Program-made: the position numbers and the translations under genes | Origin: Pseudomonas sp. Gutcm_11s | GTDB lineage: Bacteria > Pseudomonadota > Gammaproteobacteria > Pseudomonadales > Pseudomonadaceae | Direction: 5' to 3' | NCBI RefSeq assembly: GCF_028649395.1 | Contig: NZ_JAQSUW010000016.1 | Location: 156,669-220,668 of the forward strand | DNA: 64,000 nt | The notes under the pieces: generated by a model | Seen by the model: only the letters and a program-made list of their open reading frames with translations | Told to the model about the DNA's origin: nothing | Database searches by the model: none | Part shown: positions 8,588-17,522 of the stretch, piece by piece | How positions within the stretch are numbered: position 1 is the first letter of the stretch | Layout: each line of letters opens with the position of its first letter

Positions 8588-8600
8588 CGGAGATGACCCC

Positions 8601-8753
8601 ATGTTCCTGTTCTTCGATTTCTTCGCCAAAACCCTCAGCTACGAGCCGGGGCGGCCACGCGACAGTGCCGAGGGGCGCCGTGAGGCGAGCCTGGGTGCGC
8701 GGCGAGTGCAGGAGCGGCGCCGACGCCAGGATGGCGCGCAGCGCCAAATGTAA
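8601..8753 (+). CDS. Hypothetical 50-residue protein
   Basis: A 51-codon ORF that starts MFLFFDFFAKTLSYEPG with GGAG nine bases upstream. It has strongly G/C-biased third positions like neighbouring genes and is followed within a few bases by a terminator-like hairpin. The N-terminal ~12 residues are hydrophobic and aromatic and could be membrane-associated. The remainder is very Arg-rich (RRVQERRRRQDGAQRQ), like RNA- or membrane-binding tails. I do not recognise a family. It lies downstream of radA by 112 bp and is convergent with mapZ. Confidence 0.55.
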   Translation: MFLFFDFFAKTLSYEPGRPRDSAEGRREASLGARRVQERRRRQDGAQRQM

Positions 8754-8783
8754 CGAGGGCGCCATAGGCGCCCTTCTGTTATC
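8754..8783. terminator. Terminator-like hairpin between the small ORF and mapZ
   Basis: GGGCGCC-ATA-GGCGCCC stem with a short, interrupted T tract (TTCTGTT) on the plus strand. It sits between two convergent genes; the T tract is weak. Confidence 0.55.
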
Positions 8784-8797
8784 TGCTGACGGCTCCG

Positions 8798-9169
8798 TCA
8801 GTCCTCGTCGCCGAGGGCCGCGAGCTCACGCTCCAGCAGGCTCTCGTCACCCAGGTTGAGTTCCACCAGGCGGCGCAGGTGGCTGATCGACTCCAGGTCG
8901 ATATGCCGGCAGACGAAGCCGAGCAGCTCGTCGCGGGTGCGGGTCAGCACCACTTCCATCTGCAGGCGGGTCGCGTCATCCAGGGTCAGGGTGGCGTTGA
9001 AGGGCTGGTCGGGGTCGCCGTTCCAGTCACGTGGGCGTTTGACCAGCAGACCTTTCAGCGACACATCGTGCAGCTCAACCGTCCAGCGTCGCTCGCCCTG
9101 GACGAGTTCGGTGGCGGCGTCGAAGGCGATGCGCTGGAAGCGCCGACGCTCGGTGGTCGTATCACTCAT
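8798..9169 (-). CDS. mapZ: c-di-GMP-binding PilZ adaptor MapZ
   Basis: 123 residues. The PilZ c-di-GMP signature is complete: RxxxR as R9-FQ-R13 preceded by a further Arg, and the D/NxSxxG motif as DVSLKG (35-40). The C-terminal helix (HLRRLVELNLGDE) is that of P. aeruginosa PA4608/MapZ, the single-domain PilZ protein that at high c-di-GMP binds the chemoreceptor methyltransferase CheR1 and slows receptor methylation. Its start overlaps the stop of the upstream TPR gene by 8 bp, so it is probably translated by coupling as the last gene of a three-gene operon. Orthology is inferred from close sequence similarity. Confidence 0.88.
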   Translation of the reverse strand: MSDTTTERRRFQRIAFDAATELVQGERRWTVELHDVSLKGLLVKRPRDWNGDPDQPFNATLTLDDATRLQMEVVLTRTRDELLGFVCRHIDLESISHLRRLVELNLGDESLLERELAALGDED

Positions 9170-11354
9170 GACGGTTTTCCTCTGCGGTTTTGTCCACTAT
9201 AGCCAAGGCACGCCGCCGGCGCTGCCAGTAGATGGCCAGCACGAGTAGTGCCAGCAGGCCCAGCGGCAGCCAGTATTTGAACGGGCGCAGGGTCTGGCGC
9301 ACGGCCTGTTCGCGGTCCTCCCATAGACGTTGACGGGCGCCGGCGAAGTCTGGTTCCTGGCAGGCGAAGCCAAAGTTGCCCGCCCACTCCACATAGGGGC
9401 CTTGCTGCACGTAGCGGCGGTAGTAGCCACGGGCGCCCTCGAGGTCGCGATAGTTGATCCAGCCGCTGGCCTTGCACAGCACGGCGGCGAACGCCTGGCT
9501 GCTCGGCGGCAGCAGGTCGGCGGCGCGGTTGGCCAGGTCGGCGGCGACCCAGCGGTAGTGGAAGCGCTTGTTCGGCTGGGCACCGTTGGCGTTGTACAGG
9601 GCTGCTTCGGCGGCAGTGAACAGCCCGCCGGCTTGCACGGCTTGCGGGGTGTCCACGCCGAAGTTGCCGCCGGCCCAGGCCTCGTCCGGTGACAGTTCGT
9701 AGCCGAGCAGCTCCAGGCCCTGCGTGCGGGCCAGCTTGGCGGCGCGGTAGTAGCCCTCGGCGCGGCTGATGGCGGTCCAGGCGTCCTCGGCCTGCTCGCG
9801 GGCCGTGCCATATTCGCGGGCCGCTTGTTGCAGCTCGGCCGCGGCGAAGTAAGGCGCAGCCTCGGCGTAACGACCCTCGCGCAACAGGCGGCGGCCGAGC
9901 AGCTCGCGCAGGGAGGTGGCCGGCTGGCGGTTCCAGTAGCCCTGTTCGCTGCCCTCGGCGGGCGGTGGAGCTGCCGCCACCTGGGCATCGACATAACCCT
10001 TCAGTTCGTCGCTGCTCAGCACGCGCTCGGCGACCTGGGCGGCGTCCTGCCAGTAGATCTCGCCGCTGCGGTAGAGCTGGTCGAAGGCCTCCAGGTAGTC
10101 ACCGCGCTCCAGGGCCAGGATGGCCATCTCGCCCTCGATGCGGCAGCGCGGCTTGAGCGTTTCGTAGTCCCAGTTGGCGGTGCGTCGCCAGCCCCAGTCC
10201 TCGTCGGCGGGGAAGGCCTGGGCTGCGCGGGCGTAGGCCTGGGTGGCGGCGTTCTTGTCACCGGCCTGCAGCGCCAGCTTGGCGCGCAGCCACCAGGCCA
10301 GGCCGCCATCGCCGGCGCGTTCGAGGAAGTTGCGCGTGGCCTGGTAGTCGCCCTGCTGGTAGCTCAGCGCGGCCAGGCGGTCGGCCACTTCGGCCTGGAT
10401 CGGTGCGCCCTGCAGCAGCCCGAGCAGGCGCTGGCTGGCCTTGCCCTCGGTGTCATAGGCGTCCAGGCGGCTGAACAGCTGGGCGGCCAGTAGTTGCTGG
10501 ACTTCGTCGCCCGCCAGCAGTGGGCGCAGCTGCTCGTCGTCCAGGCGGGCGAGGCGGCTGCTGAGCTGGCGCAGCGAGCTGTAGCCGGTGGTCGAGCCCT
10601 GGCGCGCCTGGCTGGCGTAGAGGCGGATGGCCGTGTTCCAGTCGCCGTCCTCCAGCACCAGGCGCGCTTCCTCGCCGAGGCTGGCGACGCCGAGGTCCAG
10701 CGGGTCGGAGTTGCCGGCGACGCTCAGGGCGCGCGCCTGCTGGAAGGCCTGCACGGCCTGCTGGCGCAGATCGTGTTGGCGCTGCAGTGCGGCGGCATCG
10801 TCCAGCACTTCTTCTGGTGCGCTGACGGCCAGCTCGGCCAGCGCGCGGCCCAGGGAGTAGGCGGCCCAGGTACCGCGCAGCGGGCGCTCGGCTTCGGCCA
10901 GGGCCAGTACGCGGCGGAAGTAGTCGGCGGCCAGGGCCATGTCGTGTTCGGCGAAGGCCACGGCGCCGGCGGTGTACAGGCGCAGCTCGGCCGGTAGCTG
11001 GGCGCCTTCGGCCTCGGCCTGACGGGCGTCGGTCAGGGTGCGCAGGTGGCTGATCAGGGCGTAGCGTGCTTCGTCGAACTGCTCCTTCTCCACGCCGATG
11101 CGGGCATCCACGTAGCGCTGGCTGTCTTCGTCCCAGTACAGCTCCAGGGTGGCCGGGCCGGCCTTGGCCAGGCCATCGATGTCCGGGCCGATGCGCGAGA
11201 TCTCGAAGGCGAAGTTGCCCTCCGGCAGCTCGTTCAGCGCGCCGGCGCGGTCGGACAGCAGGCGGTAGGGGAAGTCCGGGCCGCAGGCCTGGGCGGCGCC
11301 CAGCGGCAGCAGCATGCCGATGGCGGCGCTGAGCAGGGTTCTAGAAAAGGACAT
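9162..11354 (-). CDS. Exported TPR-type protein with C-terminal membrane anchor, unknown function
   Basis: 730 residues. A signal peptide (hydrophobic residues 7-20, ending AAQA before C24) is followed by the motif CGPDFPYRLL. The only near-lipobox Cys lacks a Leu at -3, so either signal peptidase I or II cleavage is possible. The body is built of helical repeats resembling TPR/Sel1 units (for example YFRRVLALAEAERPLRG and YARAAQAFPADEDWG). One membrane helix (about 695-711) ends in a QRRRR stop-transfer near the C-terminus, giving a periplasmic repeat domain tethered to the inner membrane. The ATG at 11354 was chosen because it starts the signal peptide. It overlaps the upstream DUF3142 gene by 14 bp and mapZ by 8 bp. 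Function unknown. Confidence 0.8.
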   Translation of the reverse strand: MSFSRTLLSAAIGMLLPLGAAQACGPDFPYRLLSDRAGALNELPEGNFAFEISRIGPDIDGLAKAGPATLELYWDEDSQRYVDARIGVEKEQFDEARYALISHLRTLTDARQAEAEGAQLPAELRLYTAGAVAFAEHDMALAADYFRRVLALAEAERPLRGTWAAYSLGRALAELAVSAPEEVLDDAAALQRQHDLRQQAVQAFQQARALSVAGNSDPLDLGVASLGEEARLVLEDGDWNTAIRLYASQARQGSTTGYSSLRQLSSRLARLDDEQLRPLLAGDEVQQLLAAQLFSRLDAYDTEGKASQRLLGLLQGAPIQAEVADRLAALSYQQGDYQATRNFLERAGDGGLAWWLRAKLALQAGDKNAATQAYARAAQAFPADEDWGWRRTANWDYETLKPRCRIEGEMAILALERGDYLEAFDQLYRSGEIYWQDAAQVAERVLSSDELKGYVDAQVAAAPPPAEGSEQGYWNRQPATSLRELLGRRLLREGRYAEAAPYFAAAELQQAAREYGTAREQAEDAWTAISRAEGYYRAAKLARTQGLELLGYELSPDEAWAGGNFGVDTPQAVQAGGLFTAAEAALYNANGAQPNKRFHYRWVAADLANRAADLLPPSSQAFAAVLCKASGWINYRDLEGARGYYRRYVQQGPYVEWAGNFGFACQEPDFAGARQRLWEDREQAVRQTLRPFKYWLPLGLLALLVLAIYWQRRRRALAIVDKTAEENRHE

Positions 11355-12534
11355 GCATGCCTCCTTGATCGATCTGTTCGCAGCGCGCCCAGCCCAGGGC
11401 TCGATGCTCGCCGGCATCCAGCCGACCGTTGTGGCGGCGGACGAAGGTCAGCAGGTCGTCGCTGCGCTCCACCCGGTAGTCACCCAGCCCGTCGGCCGCC
11501 GCGCAGGCCCGTGCCGGTAGTTCGATGCGCCTGGGTAGCTGGCTGGCCAGGGTGCCGTTGTTGAACAGTTGCAGCTGGCTGAAGCCATCCTTCTGCTGGC
11601 GTTGCAGGCCCAGGGCAGGAGCCAGTGGCTGGCCGCGCACCGTGGCCAGCAGGGTCGGCATCGGCCAGGCGCGGCGGTCGCCGGCCAGCGGCAGGCGGAA
11701 CCAGATTATCCCGGCCAGATGGCGTGGCGGTGACTGGCGCAGCTCGCCCAGCAACGCGCTGACCTGCTCGGGGTCGGCGCGCAGTTCACGGCGCGGGCCA
11801 CCCTGGCGCAGTGGCACTTCACTCTCCACCTGGCCGTTCTCGGTGAGGGCGACGCCATAGGCCGGCAGCGCCAGGAGGAAGGGTTTGCCGCTGCGCTGGC
11901 CGTAGCGCTCGGCCCAGTCCTGGGCCTGTTCGGGGTCGAACAGGCCGTCCTGCGGGGCGTTCACTGCATGCACCTGCAGCACCGAGCTGTCGACGGCGGC
12001 CAGTACTTCTTCCAGCGCCGAGCTGGACAGCCAGGCGGGCAGGGCGGTGATGCTCAGTTGCAGCTCGCTCGGCAACTGGCGGCGCAGCTCGCGCAGCAGC
12101 TCGGCATAGGCTGGCAGGCGCGCGCTGGCACAGTCGTGATCGATTTCCAGGCCGCGCAGCGGCAGCCCGGCGGCGCGCCAGTCGGCCAGCAGTCGGGTGA
12201 TCTGCCGGCCGATCTCGGCGCCGTCCAGCTGCGGCAGCTGGCCGTCGAGGCGGACCACGGCAATCAGTGGGCGGCCATCGCGCCTGAGCAGTTCTGCATC
12301 GACCAGGGCGCGGCTCCAGCCGGCCTGCGGATGGGCCTGCAGCGCCAGCACACGCAGCGTGGAGAAGTCGGCACGGCTCTGCGTCAGGGCGTTGGCATGG
12401 CTCGGCAGCCACTGGCGCTGCCAGATGTAGAGTTGCTGGTCGAGCGGCGCGTGCTCGTCGCTGCAGGCGGCCAGGCCGGCGAGCAGCAGGACGATCAGGG
12501 GGCGGTAAAGGCAATGCAACATGCGGCGTAGCAT
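11341..12534 (-). CDS. DUF3142 lipoprotein, putative TIM-barrel glycan-active protein
   Basis: 397 residues with a typical lipoprotein signal: hydrophobic stretch RPLIVLLLAGLAAC with lipobox LAAC and lipidated C24. The mature part resembles DUF3142: LRGLEIDHDCA at a barrel strand, ALPAWLSSS, HAVNAPQDGLFD and FLLALPAYGVAL. DUF3142 members look like glycoside-hydrolase-type TIM barrels but have no established activity. Starts at 12534 and 12522 are both possible; the first has an AGG next to it and neither has a strong SD. It is the first gene of a coupled operon with the TPR protein and mapZ, and is divergent from cstA. Confidence 0.78.
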   Translation of the reverse strand: MLRRMLHCLYRPLIVLLLAGLAACSDEHAPLDQQLYIWQRQWLPSHANALTQSRADFSTLRVLALQAHPQAGWSRALVDAELLRRDGRPLIAVVRLDGQLPQLDGAEIGRQITRLLADWRAAGLPLRGLEIDHDCASARLPAYAELLRELRRQLPSELQLSITALPAWLSSSALEEVLAAVDSSVLQVHAVNAPQDGLFDPEQAQDWAERYGQRSGKPFLLALPAYGVALTENGQVESEVPLRQGGPRRELRADPEQVSALLGELRQSPPRHLAGIIWFRLPLAGDRRAWPMPTLLATVRGQPLAPALGLQRQQKDGFSQLQLFNNGTLASQLPRRIELPARACAAADGLGDYRVERSDDLLTFVRRHNGRLDAGEHRALGWARCEQIDQGGMHVLF

Positions 12535-12586
12535 CCTGGCGGTCGCCGAAAAGAGCGCGAAGTGTAACCGCTGGCGGCGATACAAA

Positions 12587-12613
12587 TTGCGGACTAGACC
12601 TAGGTCGAATAAT
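12587..12613 (+). promoter_or_regulatory. Candidate cstA promoter with palindromic operator
   Basis: TTGCGG (12587-12592) and AATAAT (12608-12613) could be -35 and -10 with a short 15-bp spacer. The spacer contains a perfect 10-bp palindrome, GACCTAGGTC (12597-12606), a plausible site for a dimeric regulator. The short spacer suggests activator dependence. The regulator is unknown. Confidence 0.4.
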
Positions 12614-12676
12614 GCAGACGCCATCCAGGGTCTAAGCTTGAGCGGCAGCCTGTCTGTCTTTCCGTTAGGAGTAATC

Positions 12677-14743
12677 ATGAACAATAACAATAGCCTGCTG
12701 CGCCACCTGCCCTGGGCAGTGCTGGCAGTGGTGGGTGCCTGTGCCTTGGGTGTCGTGGCGCTGCGCCGCGGCGAAGCCATCAACGCGTTGTGGATAGTGG
12801 TGGCGGCCGTCTCCCTCTATCTCGTTGCCTACCGCTACTACAGCCTGTTCATCGCCACCAAGGTGATGCAGCTGGACCCGACCCGCGCTACCCCGGCGCT
12901 GCTTAATAACGATGGTCTGGACTATGTGCCGACCAACAAGCACATCCTCTTCGGTCACCACTTCGCCGCCATCGCCGGCGCCGGCCCGCTGGTCGGCCCG
13001 GTGCTCGCCGCGCAGATGGGCTACCTGCCCGGCACGCTCTGGCTGATCGCCGGCGTGGTGCTGGCCGGTGCGGTGCAGGACTTCATGGTCCTGTTCATCT
13101 CCACCCGTCGTAATGGCCGCTCGCTGGGCGAGCTGGTGCGCGAGGAGATGGGCCAGATACCGGGCACCATCGCCCTGTTCGGCGCCTTCCTGATCATGAT
13201 CATCATCCTCGCGGTGCTCTCGCTGATCGTGGTCAAGGCCCTGGCCGAAAGCCCGTGGGGCATGTTCACGGTGATGGCGACCATCCCCATCGCGGTGTTC
13301 ATGGGCGTGTACATGCGCTACATCCGCCCGGGGCGCATCGGTGAAATCTCGGTGATCGGCGTGATCCTGCTGCTGGCCTCGATCTGGGCTGGCGGCCAGG
13401 TAGCCGCGGACCCGACCTGGGGCCCGGCCTTCACCTTCACCGGCGTGCAGATCACCTGGATGCTGATCGGCTATGGCTTCGTTGCCGCCGTGCTGCCGGT
13501 GTGGCTGATCCTCGCCCCGCGTGACTACCTGTCGACCTTCCTCAAGATCGGCACCATCATCGCCCTGGCCATCGGCATTCTGGTGGTCATGCCCGAGCTG
13601 AAGATGCCGGCGCTGACCCAGTTCACCGACGGCACCGGCCCGGTGTGGAAGGGCACCCTGTTCCCGTTCCTGTTCATCACCATCGCCTGCGGCGCGGTGT
13701 CCGGCTTCCATGCGCTGATCAGCTCGGGCACCACGCCCAAGCTGCTGGCCAACGAGTCGCATGCCCGCTACATCGGCTACGGCGGCATGCTGATGGAATC
13801 GTTCGTCGCCATCATGGCCATGGTCGCCGCCTCGGTGATCGAGCCGGGCGTGTACTTCGCCATGAACAGCCCGGCTGCCGTGGTCGGCTCCGATGCCGCC
13901 GCCGTGGCCGCCACCGTCAGCAGCTGGGGCTTCGCCATCACGCCTGACGCGCTGGAAGCCGTGGCCAAGGACATCGGCGAGCACACCATCTTGGCCCGTG
14001 CCGGCGGTGCGCCGACGCTCGCCGTGGGTATCGCGCAGATCCTCCACAGCGTGCTGCCGGGCGAGAACACCATGGCGTTCTGGTACCACTTCGCCATTCT
14101 GTTCGAAGCCCTGTTCATCCTCACCGCGGTGGATGCCGGTACCCGTGCCGGTCGCTTCATGCTGCAGGACCTGCTCGGCAACTTCGTGCCGGCCCTGAAG
14201 AAAACCGAATCCTGGGGCGCCAACGTGATCGCCACCGCCGGCTGCGTGGCGATGTGGGGCTGGCTGCTGTATCAGGGCGTGGTCGATCCGCTGGGCGGCA
14301 TCAATACCCTGTGGCCGCTGTTCGGCATCTCCAACCAGATGCTCGCCGGCATCGCTCTGATGCTCGGCAGCGTGGTGCTGATCAAGATGAAGCGTCAGCG
14401 CTACGTCTGGGTCACCCTGGTACCGGCCTGCTGGCTGCTGATCTGCACCACCACCGCCGGCCTGATCAAGCTGCTCGATCCGAACCCGGCCGTCGGCTTC
14501 CTTGCCCTGGCCAAGAAGTACAGCGATGCGCTGGACGCCGGTCAGGTCCTGGCCCCGGCCAAGGACATCGGCCAGATGCAGCACGTGATCTTCAACGCCT
14601 ACACCAACTCGGTGCTGACGGTGCTGTTCCTGTTCGTGGTGCTCAGCGTGCTGTTCTACGCAATCAAGGTCGGCCGCGCCGCCTGGATCAAGCCGGAGCG
14701 CACGGACAAGGAAACCCCGTTCCAGCCGATTCCGGATGCCTGA
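12677..14743 (+). CDS. cstA: CstA/BtsT family pyruvate (peptide) transporter
   Basis: 688 residues, nearly all hydrophobic, with well over a dozen predicted membrane helices and the family segments NNGLDYVPT-like (NNDGLDYVPTNKHILFGHHF), AGAGPLVGPVLAAQ and GFHALISSGTTPK. E. coli homologues CstA and BtsT(YjiY) take up pyruvate, and CstA has also been linked to peptide use in carbon starvation. The arrangement transporter-ybdD/yjiX-yjiA matches the E. coli btsT operon. The ATG at 12677 follows TTAGGAGTAATC. The next gene starts one base after the stop, so the two are one transcription unit. Confidence 0.92.
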   Translation: MNNNNSLLRHLPWAVLAVVGACALGVVALRRGEAINALWIVVAAVSLYLVAYRYYSLFIATKVMQLDPTRATPALLNNDGLDYVPTNKHILFGHHFAAIAGAGPLVGPVLAAQMGYLPGTLWLIAGVVLAGAVQDFMVLFISTRRNGRSLGELVREEMGQIPGTIALFGAFLIMIIILAVLSLIVVKALAESPWGMFTVMATIPIAVFMGVYMRYIRPGRIGEISVIGVILLLASIWAGGQVAADPTWGPAFTFTGVQITWMLIGYGFVAAVLPVWLILAPRDYLSTFLKIGTIIALAIGILVVMPELKMPALTQFTDGTGPVWKGTLFPFLFITIACGAVSGFHALISSGTTPKLLANESHARYIGYGGMLMESFVAIMAMVAASVIEPGVYFAMNSPAAVVGSDAAAVAATVSSWGFAITPDALEAVAKDIGEHTILARAGGAPTLAVGIAQILHSVLPGENTMAFWYHFAILFEALFILTAVDAGTRAGRFMLQDLLGNFVPALKKTESWGANVIATAGCVAMWGWLLYQGVVDPLGGINTLWPLFGISNQMLAGIALMLGSVVLIKMKRQRYVWVTLVPACWLLICTTTAGLIKLLDPNPAVGFLALAKKYSDALDAGQVLAPAKDIGQMQHVIFNAYTNSVLTVLFLFVVLSVLFYAIKVGRAAWIKPERTDKETPFQPIPDA

Positions 14744-14744
14744 T

Positions 14745-14948
14745 ATGTTCAACGACCTGAGTCGCATGGGTAAGTACCTCGGGCAGGCCGCCCGCATGCT
14801 GGTAGGCATGCCCGACTACGACAACTATGTGGAGCACATGGCCAAGAAGCATCCGGATAAGCCGGTGATGAGCTACGAGGCGTTCTTCCGCGAACGCCAG
14901 GAAGCTCGTTACGGCGGAGGGAAAGGACGCCCCATCCGCTGCTGCTGA
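14745..14948 (+). CDS. ybdD: YbdD/YjiX family small protein (DUF466)
   Basis: 67 residues. The family core is complete: GMPDYDNYVEHMAKKHP, then MSYEAFFRERQEARYGG, ending in PIRCC. YbdD-type proteins are encoded directly after CstA/BtsT transporters and are needed with them for pyruvate uptake in enterics; the mechanism is not settled. The ATG lies one base after the cstA stop, so translation is probably coupled. Confidence 0.93.
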   Translation: MFNDLSRMGKYLGQAARMLVGMPDYDNYVEHMAKKHPDKPVMSYEAFFRERQEARYGGGKGRPIRCC

Positions 14949-15036
14949 ACCCGGTAAGCTACTGCGCTTATCGAGGCAGGTTGTTGTTACCCACGCGCCA
15001 CGCCTAGTCGTGGCGCGTGTCATTTTGGAGATCGCG

Positions 15037-16011
15037 ATGTATCCCGAACCCATTCCCGTCACCGTGCTCACCGGCTTCCTCGGTGCCGGCAAGACCACCC
15101 TGCTGCGCCACATGCTGCAGGCCGAGCACGGCCTCAAGCTGGCGGTCATCGAGAACGAATTCAGCGACACGCCGATCGACGGCCAGCTGCTCGGCGACAA
15201 GCCGGTCGAGCTGCTGACCCTGGCCAATGGCTGCGTCTGCTGCTCGATCCATGTCGAGCTGGAAAAGGCCCTGTACCTGTTGCTCGACAAGCTGGATGCC
15301 GGCGAACTGGCCTTCGACCGTCTGGTGATCGAGTGCACTGGCCTGGCCGACCCCGCGCCGGTGGCGCAGACCTTCTTCGCCGACGAGGAGCTGGCTCAGC
15401 GCTACGTGCTCGACGGCATCGTCACCCTGGTCGATGCGGTGAACGCCGAACGTCACCTGCAGGAGGCCATCGCCCAGGCCCAGGTCGGGTTCGCCGACCG
15501 CATCCTGCTGAGCAAGACCGACCTGGCCAGTGCCGAACAGGTCGAGGCGCTGAGCGCGCGCCTGGCGCGGATCAACCGTCGTGCGCCGCTGCGGGTGGTC
15601 GAGCACGGTCGCATCGACCTGGCCGAGCTGCTGGATATCCGCGGCTTCAACCTCAATGCCGATGTCTCTCCCGCACCGCTGCTGCGCCCGCTGGCGCCGG
15701 TCGGCCAGTCGACGGACCGCATTCGCACGCTGGTGCTGCACAGCGACCAGTCGCTGGATATGGAGCGCCTGAGCGCCTACATGGAAGACCTGCTCGAGCG
15801 CCACGGCAACGCGCTGCTGCGCTACAAAGGCGTGCTCAGCGTGGCCGGCGACGAACGCCGCCTGGTGTTCCAGGGTGTGCTGCGCCTGTACGGCTTCGAC
15901 TGGGACGAGCCCTGGGCAGCAGGAGAGGCGCGCGAGAGCGTGCTGGTGTTCATCGGCGACGACCTGCCGGAAGGCGAGATTCGCGCCGGTTTCGCTGCCC
16001 TCCAGGCCTGA
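15037..16011 (+). CDS. yjiA: CobW/COG0523 GTPase, YjiA-like metallochaperone
   Basis: 324 residues. G1/Walker A is GFLGAGKTT (13-21), the COG0523 metal-binding GCVCC (CxCC) is at 65-69, and ECTGLADP is the downstream switch motif. The C-terminal CobW_C domain ends after DLPEGEI. COG0523 members are GTP-dependent metal chaperones; E. coli YjiA binds Zn and Co in vitro, but the client is unknown. The gene follows ybdD by 88 bp, in the same order as E. coli btsT-yjiX-yjiA. The ATG at 15037 was chosen since the upstream codons are not conserved family sequence. Confidence 0.9.
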   Translation: MYPEPIPVTVLTGFLGAGKTTLLRHMLQAEHGLKLAVIENEFSDTPIDGQLLGDKPVELLTLANGCVCCSIHVELEKALYLLLDKLDAGELAFDRLVIECTGLADPAPVAQTFFADEELAQRYVLDGIVTLVDAVNAERHLQEAIAQAQVGFADRILLSKTDLASAEQVEALSARLARINRRAPLRVVEHGRIDLAELLDIRGFNLNADVSPAPLLRPLAPVGQSTDRIRTLVLHSDQSLDMERLSAYMEDLLERHGNALLRYKGVLSVAGDERRLVFQGVLRLYGFDWDEPWAAGEARESVLVFIGDDLPEGEIRAGFAALQA

Positions 16012-16041
16012 AAGAGTGAGCGGGCGTCGAACGGCGCGCAC

Positions 16042-16074
16042 AAAAAAGCCCGGCGTGTGCCGGGCTTTTTCATT
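16042..16074. terminator. Bidirectional terminator (yjiA / glyA)
   Basis: AAAAAGCCCGGC-GTGT-GCCGGGCTTTTT, a perfect stem with A and T runs on both sides, between convergent genes. Confidence 0.9.
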
Positions 16075-16087
16075 GCAGCGCTGACGC

Positions 16088-17341
<1,254 letters not shown>

Positions 17342-17440
17342 GGTGGTCACCTGATCTATCAGCGGGCGGTAGTAAGAGTCTGTCTGACGACCCATGGCCG
17401 ACGAGCGGCGGATCGTAAACAGGTTCTAAGGAAGGCGCGC

Positions 17441-17469
17441 ATTCTACCCGATGTCCTACCGCCTGGCAC
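17441..17469 (-). promoter_or_regulatory. Putative sigma-70 promoter of glyA
   Basis: On the minus strand GTGCCA-N17-TAGAAT, followed by the G+C-rich stretch GCGCGCC. The predicted +1 near 17435 leaves a leader of about 93 nt. No known riboswitch fold was recognised in that leader. Confidence 0.5.
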
Positions 17470-17522
17470 ATGAAAGGCGGTCAAGTGGCGGACAAGCGGG
17501 CCTCAAGCAGCCCGCGGCCGGT

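Noticed and set aside
12572..12590. Possible sigma-54 -24/-12 element before cstA (GG ... TTGC)
   Set aside because: The two GG pairs are 14 and 11 bases from GC; RpoN needs exactly 10, so the element does not fit.
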